From SIG452 sp045631485 (lineage in GTDB: Bacteria > Bacillota > Clostridia > UMGS1840): a stretch of 41,169 nucleotides of DNA. The position numbers were made by a program, and so were the translations under genes. The notes beneath the pieces were generated by a model. That model was not told the DNA's origin and ran no database searches. It worked only from the letters and a program-made list of their open reading frames with translations. Each line of letters opens with the position of its first letter. The first letter of the stretch is position 1. Positions 8,487 through 16,289 of this stretch are shown piece by piece. The stretch is taken from NCBI GenBank assembly GCA_045631485.1, contig JAZQUU010000018.1:1-41169 (forward strand), in the 5' to 3' direction.

Positions 8487-9719
8487 TTATGCGGTTTTTA
8501 AGAACTTCTTTTTGTTACATATCATATGGATAGACGGTGCAGAGGCACGGAGGCAAACGCCGTATTTACTGCCTTGACGGATAATTTCGGGTTCCTCCAA
8601 GGTCAATTCTTCAATTGAGGGGGAAACGATTCCGTAGCCGGTTGCCTTCACTTGATTTAGGGCGGCTTCTATTTTGTCGTACTTATTCTTTGCATCCGAT
8701 AAATCGCATAGCACCTTCATCAATGCATCATCTGAATCAATGGTCAAACCCGTGGTGTCTGATATCACTTCGTAAAACAAGGATTCGGGCACAGAAAGAT
8801 TTACGGTGACAGAACCGTTTCCGGGAAGAACGGAAGAAACCGCGGTCTTGGTGACAGGTCCTTTTGGCGTCATAGCTTCTGCGCCGTCAATCACATCACG
8901 CAAAGAGGAGGTTCTCTCCATCAGAGAATGAACACTTTGGTAGATACATTGTTTTAAAGGATGATTCACATCCAGAGAACGAATCCAACCGGGGAATGAA
9001 AAACCAACTTCGGAAACGGGAAACTCATACAGCACGGTTTTTAAGAGAGAAACAAGCTCATCTTCGTTCATTTGCTGACAATCACAACAAACCACGGGAA
9101 CTCTGTATTCTGCCGCCAATTCATCACATAAACGGCACGCCTTTTCGCTTTTCGGTTCTCGGGAGTTTAACACCACCACAAAAGGTTTACGAAGCTCCGA
9201 AAGCTCCCGCACCACCCGTCGTTCCGCTTGTACATAACTCTCACGGTCAATCTCTGTAACGGTGCCGTCTGTGGTTATCAGAAGTCCAATGGTGGAATGC
9301 TCACAGATTACCTTTTTAGTGCCGATTTCTGCTGCTTCCCGAAAGGGAATTTCGTCTTCACTCCAGGGAGTCATCACCATACGGGCAATCCCCTCTTCTT
9401 CGTGTCCCAACGCATCGGGAATCACATACCCCACACAGTCCACAAGCTTTACCTTTGCACTTCCGTTGTCACCAAAATCAATACGAGCAGCCTCATTGGG
9501 AATAAATTTGGGTTCGGTGGTCATAATGGTTTTCCCTTGCGCCGATTGGGGAAGCTCATCGTTTAAGCGTTCTTTTTCATAGGGATTTGTCATATTGGGC
9601 AACACCATCAAATCCATAAATCGTTTGATAAAAGTGGATTTCCCCGTGCGGACAGGCCCCACCACTCCGATATAGATGTCACCGCCGGTTCGTTTTGCAA
9701 TATCTTGTAACACGTTCAT
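8487..9719 (-). CDS. spoIVA: Stage IV sporulation protein A (coat morphogenetic ATPase), C-terminally short
   Basis: SpoIVA is the ATPase that polymerises on the forespore surface as the basement layer of the coat. The N-terminus (MNVLQDIAKRTGGDIYIGVV) and Walker A GPVRTGKST at residues 21-29 are diagnostic; VKLVDCVGY near 90-98 is the Walker B region. ATG 9719 follows GGAGG, and 9788 was rejected because that extension covers a sigma-E-like promoter. The product is 410 residues. Family members are about 490 and, from memory, continue some 75-80 residues beyond the SAPSIHMI motif. Here that motif is followed only by CNKKKFLKTA, a stop and a terminator. The missing part is the C-terminal domain linked to SpoVM binding and localisation. 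The identity is certain; whether it works in sporulation is not. Confidence 0.95.
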   Translation of the reverse strand: MNVLQDIAKRTGGDIYIGVVGPVRTGKSTFIKRFMDLMVLPNMTNPYEKERLNDELPQSAQGKTIMTTEPKFIPNEAARIDFGDNGSAKVKLVDCVGYVIPDALGHEEEGIARMVMTPWSEDEIPFREAAEIGTKKVICEHSTIGLLITTDGTVTEIDRESYVQAERRVVRELSELRKPFVVVLNSREPKSEKACRLCDELAAEYRVPVVCCDCQQMNEDELVSLLKTVLYEFPVSEVGFSFPGWIRSLDVNHPLKQCIYQSVHSLMERTSSLRDVIDGAEAMTPKGPVTKTAVSSVLPGNGSVTVNLSVPESLFYEVISDTTGLTIDSDDALMKVLCDLSDAKNKYDKIEAALNQVKATGYGIVSPSIEELTLEEPEIIRQGSKYGVCLRASAPSIHMICNKKKFLKTA

Positions 9720-9757
9720 AAAATTTCCTCCGGTTTTTCTTATTTTCACTACTGAAA

Positions 9758-9784
9758 TAAGTATGTACCAAACGAGAAAAATAT
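9758..9784 (-). promoter_or_regulatory. Candidate sigma-E promoter of spoIVA
   Basis: On the minus strand ATA (9782-9784) is separated by 16 nt from CATACTTA (9758-9765). This matches the known sigma-E pattern (ATA, 16-18 nt, CATACA-T) at all but the last -10 positions. The -10 lies about 40 nt before the spoIVA ATG. spoIVA is a sigma-E gene in Bacillus subtilis. Confidence 0.55.
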
Positions 9785-9789
9785 GCATA

Positions 9790-9821
9790 AAAAAAGATGC
9801 AAATTGCTTTGCATCTTTTTT
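9790..9821 (-). terminator. Terminator after the InlB-repeat/copper-amine-oxidase-domain gene
   Basis: AAAAAAGATGCAAA (9790-9803) pairs with 9808-9821 around a TTGC loop. The T-run on the minus strand ends the gene at 9838-12444 just upstream of the spoIVA promoter. Confidence 0.88.
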
Positions 9822-9837
9822 ATGTTACAAGATAACT

Positions 9838-12444
9838 TTATTTTGCAATAGTTACCTGACGGGTAGCTTCATTCCATTCCACTTTCATTCCCAGACTTTC
9901 CATCACAAAACGAACGGGCAGATAGGTTCTGTCGTTTTCGATGAAGGAAGCACTGTCTAACTCTTTGGCTTCACCGTTTACCATTGCCACAGTTTCACCA
10001 ACAACCAGAGTGATTTTGGTGTCTGCTAAGGTGATATCAACCGTTTTGGTTTCATCATTCCAGGAAACAGTTGCGCCAAATGCTTCTGCCACAAAACGAA
10101 TGGGAAGCATGGTTCTGTCGTTTGCAATCACAGGAGCCACATCGTTGGAAACAGTTTCGTTGTTGATAGCGGCATCCTTTTCACCGATGGTTAATACCAT
10201 TACGGTTTTGGGTGCATTTTCTACCCATTTTGCATAGAGGGAAATTGATTTTTTAACGGGTGTTTTAAAGTCATAAGCCTGAGTGAATTCTTTATCCAGA
10301 TACCAGCCTTCGAAAGTATAGCCCTCTTTGGTGGGGTCCTCAGGTTTTACAACAGTATTTCCTGCCCTCACATTGACTGCTTTCACCTTGGTTCCGCCAT
10401 TGGAATTAAAGTTGACGGAATAGCTTACCACACCGCCGCCACTGCTTACGGGAGGAGTTGCTTCTCTGGTTGCCAGGGTATACAGAGAGAATTTTTTTGC
10501 GTATAAAGTGATAACATTACCGGAAACAGTGAGATATTCGCCGTCATCATTGGGAGTTTCGGTAATGGCATCTACCTGGCCGTTATGGTCACGGAGAATC
10601 AGATAGTTACCCTTTCCGGTTAAAGATGCGGGAATTTCAATTTCAAAGGCAATCAGAACACCGGGTTCGGTGATTGCAGTGGGGGTATCCCCTTCTTTCA
10701 CCTTCTGCAAGGTGATATCTAAGGTCATAGCCACTTCATACTGACTGTACTGAGTTTCCAATGTGTCGGTAATCTGAGTGTTTGCAACTGCAACGGTGGT
10801 GGTTGCCGCCACATCAAAGCCCTGTGCGATTTCTTCTTCGGTTAATAAAGCAGAAGTATCCAACTGCACTTCATTTAAGAACAATGCGTTGAAGGTTAAA
10901 TCAGAATCAGGCATTACTGCAGGAATTTCGGCATCCCAACCGGCAAAGGTTTTTCCTTCTGCGGTGGGGATATTTTCTAAGGCAGGAACCTGAGAACCAC
11001 AATCCAATACAACAGAATCAAACACCTCACCTCCTGCATAATAGGTGATGGTGTGACGGTTGCTTAACAGAATGGTTTTGGTTACGGTTGCGGTTTTGGT
11101 TTCATCCTCATTTGCAAAAGTAATGGTGAGTTCTTTTTCGCCGCTTTCGGGAGATACTGCATAGGTTGCAGTATTGTTTGCGGGTAGATTGGTGTAAGCT
11201 CCGTCACCGATTTTATATTTGGTGTAACCACCCACATCGAAGGTTAAGGTCAGATTTTTGTCGGTTGCCATATCATCACCATTGTTAATGGTGAAATCAG
11301 CTTCATAAACCGGTTCCACAATCAACTGGGGAATGGTAATCACATAGGGTTTCACATCATTAGCATCTTTTGCCTCTGCAATTGCAAGACAAATCTCTGC
11401 CTGATAGGTGCCGGCTGTCAGATTTCGGGGAATTGGTAATTCCAGCGCATAATTCATATAACCATAGCAAACCAAGGGAATGGAATCCAAAGTTTCAGTT
11501 CTTTCGGTACCGTTTACGGTAAAGGTTACGGTTGCAGGAGTATTGATATATTCTTCATATTCGGTAGATGCATAAACCAATCCGAACTGCATTCTTTCCG
11601 GCGTATATTCGCAAATGTCGAACACTTCCATGGTGGAACCGGCAGTTATGGTCTGATTTGGCAGATTGAAATGAAATTCGGTTTCCGTGTCTTCAGTCAT
11701 TGCCACAGGTTCCGAAATTTCAGAATCTTTTGCCATGAAGATATCATTGGAATTGGATTTTACCGCTGCCATTAAAAAGGCAGCTTCTTTGGGATATTTT
11801 TGAGGGTCTCGATTATAATAAATATCTACCTGCTGATTGAAATAGTAAGGAACATCATTGTCTCTGCTATAATCCTGATAGTCGGAGGTTGCCCCTCTTT
11901 CTTCCTGGCCATAAACCTGATCTATGGTTCCATCGGGATATCCAACATAGTAATACACATAGTAACCGCCGCAATATTCGTCTGCAACAGGTGTCCAACG
12001 AACCTGACCTTCAACCAGAATTACATTGGTGGGTACATCCAGAATGTGTTCGGGTTCCACAAACTCAAACGGAGTACTGTGTTCCGAGGTTTCACTGCCA
12101 ACGGTAACTGTGTAGGTATAGCTACCGGTGCCACCTTCCAAAATCTCTTCTGTCAGAAAAGAATGGGAGAAAATGCGATCGCTGTCAAGTGTGGAAGGAT
12201 GCACAGATGTCCGTACGGTATCAAACAACACATCATCCTTATACAAATTGATTCTTAACGTGAAGTATTCCGTCATATGTTCCGGTATCACAAATTCAAA
12301 GTAACCGTTTTTGGTGGAACTCCAGGTTAAGTTGGTGGGTAAATTGCTGAGGGTAGTGTCTTCAGCATAGCTTACAACGGTGAGCATAGAAACAAGCATC
12401 ATCATTGCGAGAACTAAGCTGAAAAGTTTTTTCATTTGTTTCAT
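9838..12444 (-). CDS. Secreted InlB-repeat protein with C-terminal copper-amine-oxidase N-like domain
   Basis: This 868-residue protein starts at ATG 12444 (AGGGG about 8 nt upstream) with a signal peptide, KKLFSLVLAMMMLVSMLTVV, ending near AYA/SYA. The first half is beta-rich with fibronectin-like segments. Two InlB B-repeats are visible, one from YYAGGEVFDSVVL and one from YSVNFNSNGGTKV to LYAKW. The last 120 residues (about 749-868) are a copper-amine-oxidase N-terminal-like domain with duplicated NDRTMLPIRFVAEAFG and NDRTYLPVRFVMESLG. In clostridia this domain works as a cell-wall or peptidoglycan attachment module and is not enzymatic. It has no SLH or LPXTG signal, so that domain probably does the anchoring. 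It is monocistronic, with its own promoter and terminator. Ligand unknown. Confidence 0.93.
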   Translation of the reverse strand: MKQMKKLFSLVLAMMMLVSMLTVVSYAEDTTLSNLPTNLTWSSTKNGYFEFVIPEHMTEYFTLRINLYKDDVLFDTVRTSVHPSTLDSDRIFSHSFLTEEILEGGTGSYTYTVTVGSETSEHSTPFEFVEPEHILDVPTNVILVEGQVRWTPVADEYCGGYYVYYYVGYPDGTIDQVYGQEERGATSDYQDYSRDNDVPYYFNQQVDIYYNRDPQKYPKEAAFLMAAVKSNSNDIFMAKDSEISEPVAMTEDTETEFHFNLPNQTITAGSTMEVFDICEYTPERMQFGLVYASTEYEEYINTPATVTFTVNGTERTETLDSIPLVCYGYMNYALELPIPRNLTAGTYQAEICLAIAEAKDANDVKPYVITIPQLIVEPVYEADFTINNGDDMATDKNLTLTFDVGGYTKYKIGDGAYTNLPANNTATYAVSPESGEKELTITFANEDETKTATVTKTILLSNRHTITYYAGGEVFDSVVLDCGSQVPALENIPTAEGKTFAGWDAEIPAVMPDSDLTFNALFLNEVQLDTSALLTEEEIAQGFDVAATTTVAVANTQITDTLETQYSQYEVAMTLDITLQKVKEGDTPTAITEPGVLIAFEIEIPASLTGKGNYLILRDHNGQVDAITETPNDDGEYLTVSGNVITLYAKKFSLYTLATREATPPVSSGGGVVSYSVNFNSNGGTKVKAVNVRAGNTVVKPEDPTKEGYTFEGWYLDKEFTQAYDFKTPVKKSISLYAKWVENAPKTVMVLTIGEKDAAINNETVSNDVAPVIANDRTMLPIRFVAEAFGATVSWNDETKTVDITLADTKITLVVGETVAMVNGEAKELDSASFIENDRTYLPVRFVMESLGMKVEWNEATRQVTIAK

Positions 12445-12506
12445 AATGGGTCCCCTTTCCTTGCCGATTGTCTTCCTTATAAAATCATCGGCATATAAGT
12501 ATATAA

Positions 12507-12535
12507 ATTATATCACAGTCTTTGGGTTTTTGCAA
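12507..12535 (-). promoter_or_regulatory. Promoter of the InlB-repeat/copper-amine-oxidase-domain gene
   Basis: Minus-strand TTGCAA (12530-12535), 17 nt, TATAAT (12507-12512). The leader carries a small GCCGAT/ATCGGC inverted repeat (12463-12468 and 12487-12492) just before the ribosome site. Confidence 0.75.
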
Positions 12536-12559
12536 CAGTTTTTTTCAAAATATAAAAAA

Positions 12560-12579
12560 GCATAGGAAAAATCCTATGC
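12560..12579 (-). terminator. Hairpin of the GCATAGGA type, left border of the repeat
   Basis: GCATAGGA (12560-12567), AAAA loop, TCCTATGC (12572-12579), followed by a T-run on the minus strand. It resembles the hairpin at 12923-12939. Confidence 0.6.
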
Positions 12580-12922
12580 CTTTTACACTATTTTCTTTGA
12601 TACCAACTAAGGCGATGAGAAAACGATGCATAACAGAGAAACCGAATCAAAGCTCTGCTTTGACAATGCCCGAAGGCGTACCAAAAAATCCCTCCACCAC
12701 CTTCGGTGGTCCCCCTCCCTTTAGGCAAGGGAGGCGTTTGCCGAGTGGTGAGGTTGGTACACTCTGCCCAAGGTGCAGAAAAAGGACACAGAATTTGCAA
12801 ACTGAACCAAAGGGTTACCCGAAGCTGTACATTAGTACAGCGAGAGGTGAAGTTTGCGAATAGCAAAAAGCATTATGATTTAAAATTTGTGCTAACAAAT
12901 TTTCACCTTGAAAAACAAAAAA
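12580..12922. repeat. Gene-free, hairpin-rich intergenic repeat (MITE/REP-like)
   Basis: No convincing gene lies here; ORFs on both strands lack ribosome sites and run straight through hairpins. Stems include TCAAAGC/GCTTTGA (12647-12663), GTACCAA..CCTCCACCAC (12678-12700) with GTGGTGAGGTTGGTAC (12745-12760), CCTCCCTT/AAGGGAGG (12714-12734), GCTGTAC/GTACAGC (12824-12841) and AAATTTGT/ACAAATTT (12883-12902). Related CTCCCTTTxGxCAAGGGAGG repeats occur between genes in many gut Clostridia (from memory). It may be a mobile non-autonomous element or an RNA; no gene function is claimed. Confidence 0.6.
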
Positions 12923-12939
12923 CATAGGGAAACCCTATG
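12923..12939 (-). terminator. Terminator after lysC
   Basis: CATAGGG, AAA loop, CCCTATG, then a T6 run on the minus strand. It lies 37 nt past the lysC stop and closes the thrR-like/hom/lysC unit. Confidence 0.8.
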
Positions 12940-12975
12940 CTTTTTGCGTTCTATGTTCTTTTTCAAGCCCACACC

Positions 12976-14184
12976 TTAATCTTTGAAGAATTTGTTGTGA
13001 ATAGCCTGCACTGCCTTCTCTGCCATCTCTTCGTCAATCAGTACGGAAACTTTGATTTCGGAGGTGGAGATCATGCGGATGTTGATGTTTGCATCATATA
13101 ATGCTTCAAACATTTTTGCTGCAACACCGGGGTTGGAGAGCATACCGGAACCAACGATGGAAACTTTGGAGATTTTTTCATCGTGAGTAATTTGTACGCC
13201 GCCTAAATATTCCTGATTATCGGATAACACTTTTAAGGTGTCTTCCAGCTGACTTCTGGAAACGGTAAAGGAAATATCTTTGGTATCATCTCTGCCGATA
13301 GACTGCAGAATAACGTCTACATTGATTCCTTTTTTTGCAAGCATAGAGAAAATGCTGTATGCTTTACCGGGAGTATCATCAATCCCCACAACTGCAATTC
13401 TTGCCACGTCGTTATCTCTAGCTACGCCTCTGATTAATAATTTTTCCACGGTACTTGCCTCCTTCACTTTGGTTCCTTCAATTTTTTGGAAACTGGATTT
13501 TACTTCTAAATCCACGTTGTATTTCTTTGCCATTTCCACAGAACGATTGTGGAGCACATTGGCACCCAAAGATGCCAATTCCAACATTTCGTCGTAGGAA
13601 ATATCTTTTAATTTTTTAGCGTCCGGCACAATTCTGGGGTCACAGGTATATACCCCATCCACATCGGTGTAAATTTCACACACATCTGCATGAAGTGCTG
13701 CTGCTAAAGCAACAGCGGTGGTGTCGGAGCCGCCTCTTCCTAAAGTGGTAATGTCATTGACTGCATTCACGCCCTGGAATCCTGCAACAATTACAATTCT
13801 GCCTTTATCCAGTTCGTTGGTCAATCTGGTAGTGTCGATGGTTTCGATACGGGCTGCACCGTAAACCATATTGGTTTTAATCGGTGTTTGCCAACCGGTT
13901 AAGGAAATAACCGGATATTTGTTTTTTTCCAGCGCCATTGCCAAAAGAGCGATGGTAATCTGTTCCCCGGTGGAAAGCAGAACATCCATTTCTCTCTTGG
14001 ACGGTTTCTGATTGATTTCTGCCGCTTTTTCAATTAAGTCGTCGGTGGTGTCACCCTGAGCGGACACAACAACTACCACGGAATTTCCTTCGTCGTATGC
14101 ATCCTGGATGCGACCTGCCACATTAAAGATTTTTTCAGCGTTGGCAACAGAGCTTCCGCCGAATTTCTGTACGATAATACCCAC
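12976..14184 (-). CDS. lysC: Aspartate kinase
   Basis: This enzyme phosphorylates L-aspartate, the first step to lysine, threonine and methionine. The 402-residue protein opens with the amino-acid-kinase motif VQKFGGSSVANAEKI, has LGRGGSDTTAVALAAAL in the middle and two ACT domains over about the last 150 residues. The ACT domains are where lysine or threonine feedback usually acts. It is monofunctional, with no homoserine dehydrogenase domain. The start is GTG 14184 with GGAGG 9 nt upstream. It lies 21 nt after hom and is the last gene of the operon. Confidence 0.97.
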   Translation of the reverse strand: MGIIVQKFGGSSVANAEKIFNVAGRIQDAYDEGNSVVVVVSAQGDTTDDLIEKAAEINQKPSKREMDVLLSTGEQITIALLAMALEKNKYPVISLTGWQTPIKTNMVYGAARIETIDTTRLTNELDKGRIVIVAGFQGVNAVNDITTLGRGGSDTTAVALAAALHADVCEIYTDVDGVYTCDPRIVPDAKKLKDISYDEMLELASLGANVLHNRSVEMAKKYNVDLEVKSSFQKIEGTKVKEASTVEKLLIRGVARDNDVARIAVVGIDDTPGKAYSIFSMLAKKGINVDVILQSIGRDDTKDISFTVSRSQLEDTLKVLSDNQEYLGGVQITHDEKISKVSIVGSGMLSNPGVAAKMFEALYDANINIRMISTSEIKVSVLIDEEMAEKAVQAIHNKFFKD

Positions 14185-14205
14185 TGTTTGATACCTCCTG
14201 CAGGC

Positions 14206-15393
14206 TTATGCCAATTTCATATATGATACCGCGTAGGGAAGAATTTCTTCTAATTCTTTTTCACGGATTTGTTCAGTTACAAGACCGATTTCACCGTCAA
14301 TAACAGAGATTTTTTCAGATACTGCAATTTTTTCGGTGATTTTTTCGGGTTCTTTGGTTCTTACCAGGTAACAACCAAAGTTTTCGCTGCTTTCTGCCAC
14401 AAAGTCATCTTCAGACTGCACCCAGAAATATTCACGGTTACGGTCATTTCTTAAGCAGTCAATAATATCTGCCACAACTGCACTTGCGGTGGGCAGCTTT
14501 CCTGCACCGGGACCGTAGAACACCACTTCGCCGATGGCGTTTCCGTTTACCATAATGCCGTTGAACACATCATCAATGGAAGCTAAGGGAGTTCCCTTTT
14601 TAATGACTCTCGGTTCCACGGAAACATAAACCTTTTGGTCTTTTAATTCCGCCTGACCGATTAATTTAATCACGGAACCCATTTTTTCTGCGTATGCAAC
14701 ATCGGTTTCGGTGATACCGGTGATACCAACGGTTTTCACCTTATCGCATTCCACTTCCTTGCCAAATACCAAAGAAGCCAAAATTGCAATTTTACGGCAA
14801 GCATCAATCCCGTCCACGTCCGCAGAGGGATTACGCTCTGCATAACCTTTTTCCTGCGCCTCGCGGAGTGCGGTTTCAAAATCGGAACCTTCCCGGAACA
14901 TTTTGGTTAAAATATAGTTGGTGGTACCGTTTAAAATACCGGTAATACGATTGATTTCATTTGCAGCAAGACAACTGTATAAGGGTCGGATAATGGGAAT
15001 CCCTCCGCCAACACTTGCTTCAAATAAATAGTTCACATTTTTTTCTTTTGCAATTTTTAAAAGCTCGGTACCTTTGGTAGCTACCAGTTCTTTATTGGAA
15101 GTTACCACGTGTTTCCCTGCCATAAGAAGCTGCTTCGTATAATCATATGCAAAGGTGGCACCGCCCATAACCTCTGCCACCACGGAAATTTCAGGGTCAT
15201 TTACAATGGCAGAAAAATCTTTGGTGATTTTTGCGGCTTCAGGGTCGGAGGAATCCACTTCTTTAATATCCAACACATACTTGACTTCCACAGAGTCCCC
15301 TAATTTTTCAGACAAGGACTTGGCATTGGTGCGGATAACTTCACACACACCGCTTCCCACAACGCCGTAGCCCAATACTGCTACTTTCAACAT
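14206..15393 (-). CDS. hom: Homoserine dehydrogenase
   Basis: It reduces aspartate semialdehyde to homoserine with NAD(P)H, committing flux to threonine and methionine. The Rossmann motif VLGYGVVGSGV is at the N-terminus, with the catalytic-domain signature GILNGTTNYILT and AERNPSADVDGIDACRK in the middle. A C-terminal ACT-like tail ends the protein. The length, 395 residues, is normal for this form. ATG 15393 is chosen because GAGGAA lies 9 nt upstream. The longer GTG start at 15426 would overlap the preceding gene and lacks a ribosome site. It lies between the ACT regulator gene and lysC. Confidence 0.96.
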   Translation of the reverse strand: MLKVAVLGYGVVGSGVCEVIRTNAKSLSEKLGDSVEVKYVLDIKEVDSSDPEAAKITKDFSAIVNDPEISVVAEVMGGATFAYDYTKQLLMAGKHVVTSNKELVATKGTELLKIAKEKNVNYLFEASVGGGIPIIRPLYSCLAANEINRITGILNGTTNYILTKMFREGSDFETALREAQEKGYAERNPSADVDGIDACRKIAILASLVFGKEVECDKVKTVGITGITETDVAYAEKMGSVIKLIGQAELKDQKVYVSVEPRVIKKGTPLASIDDVFNGIMVNGNAIGEVVFYGPGAGKLPTASAVVADIIDCLRNDRNREYFWVQSEDDFVAESSENFGCYLVRTKEPEKITEKIAVSEKISVIDGEIGLVTEQIREKELEEILPYAVSYMKLA

Positions 15394-15418
15394 AACGATT
15401 TGTTCCTCATTTCTTACT

Positions 15419-15862
15419 CTATTCACTGATAATCACAGTAAACTTACTGATGTCTTCAATCGCAGAAAGCTTATTTTCCAAAGCTTCCAGCTTTTTCTCC
15501 ATACCGGAGGTGTCGATGGAAATGGAAAGGGTTGCTTTCCCGTCCATCGGAATATTCTGATTGATTGTCAACACATTTGCACCGTGACTTGCAATCACCT
15601 TTAAAACCTGAGATAAAATCCCCGCCACATCGGAAAGTTCCATAAAAAAGGTCACCATACGGGTTGCCTTTAAGGAATTGTACGGAAAAATCATATCTTT
15701 ATATTTATAAAAGGCACTTCGGGATAAGTCTTCTCGTTTCACCGCATCGGAAACCTTCATATCAGGATTATTTTCCAGAAGCTTTTTCACAGCTAAGGTT
15801 TTCGATAAAACCGTGGGAACGGCAAGTTTATCCACAACATAGTATTCATGATTTTTAAGCAT
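15419..15862 (-). CDS. UPF0735 ACT-domain protein (PheB/ThrR-like)
   Basis: The 147-residue protein has an N-terminal DNA-binding-like segment (VDKLAVPTVLSKTLAVKKLL, then DAVKREDLSRSAFYKYKD) and a C-terminal ACT domain from about 70 (RMVTFFMELSDVAGILSQVL). Members next to hom are common in Firmicutes, and a Bacillus subtilis relative has been described as a repressor of threonine-pathway genes. Position as first gene of the hom-lysC operon supports autoregulated control of threonine synthesis, which is an inference. ATG 15862 follows GAGG by 8 nt. The GTG at 15871 overlaps that site and was rejected. Confidence 0.9.
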   Translation of the reverse strand: MLKNHEYYVVDKLAVPTVLSKTLAVKKLLENNPDMKVSDAVKREDLSRSAFYKYKDMIFPYNSLKATRMVTFFMELSDVAGILSQVLKVIASHGANVLTINQNIPMDGKATLSISIDTSGMEKKLEALENKLSAIEDISKFTVIISE

Positions 15863-15895
15863 TGTCCACACCTCGAAAACATTTGTACTTGAACG

Positions 15896-15924
15896 AGTAT
15901 ATCACTCCGCACGGTTGTTTTCAA
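15896..15924 (-). promoter_or_regulatory. Promoter of the thrR-like/hom/lysC operon
   Basis: Minus-strand TTGAAA (15919-15924), 17 nt, TATACT (15896-15901), about 34 nt before the ATG. Helically spaced A-tracts lie upstream at about 15957-16025. Confidence 0.65.
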
Positions 15925-16042
15925 TGTTGCTTAATCGGAATTATATCAAAATGCTTTTATTTTTCTTTATTATTCTCTGTTTTTCTCTGTTTTTCTTCGT
16001 TTTTACTGTTTTTGCCGTATTTTCAACATTTTTCAGGACATC

Positions 16043-16279
16043 TTACAGCTCAAACTGTTCCTTTTTGAATTTTGAAAATTCGGGAACACGCTGACGACGG
16101 ACATCTTTTTTCAAAATGTCAAACTTAAATTTTTTGCAAGAGTGGGATGCTGCATACAAATTCTTGCGTTTATTACAAATCACCTGTTCGCAATCTGCAA
16201 GCACTTTGGCGTACTCACAAAAGGCGCAGGTGCTTTCCTGCTTTTCATCCCATAAAGGCATTTTTTTCAAACAAAACAC
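16043..16279 (-). CDS. Small Cys-rich protein downstream of rsmB
   Basis: The protein is up to 78 residues, with cysteines at 3, 18, 21, 30, 35 and 48. The cluster CAFCEYAKVLADCEQVIC is suited to a metal or iron-sulfur site, and the C-terminal half is basic (CKKFKFDILKKDVRRQR). I recognise no named family. The start is unclear. GTG 16279 sits too close to AGGA, TTG 16270 has AGGA 10 nt upstream, and ATG 16261 has no ribosome site. It begins about 10-30 nt after the rsmB stop and is probably co-transcribed as the last gene of the yicC-rsmB operon. Function unknown. Confidence 0.7.
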   Translation of the reverse strand: MFCLKKMPLWDEKQESTCAFCEYAKVLADCEQVICNKRKNLYAASHSCKKFKFDILKKDVRRQRVPEFSKFKKEQFEL

Positions 16280-16289
16280 ATCCTATATT

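Noticed and set aside
9720..9788. Longer N-terminus for SpoIVA
   Set aside because: It would translate through the sigma-E-like promoter and lacks a ribosome site; GGAGG fits ATG 9719.
12522..12927. Overlapping ORFs on both strands through the structured repeat
   Set aside because: They lack ribosome sites, run through hairpins, and have low-complexity, unfamiliar products.
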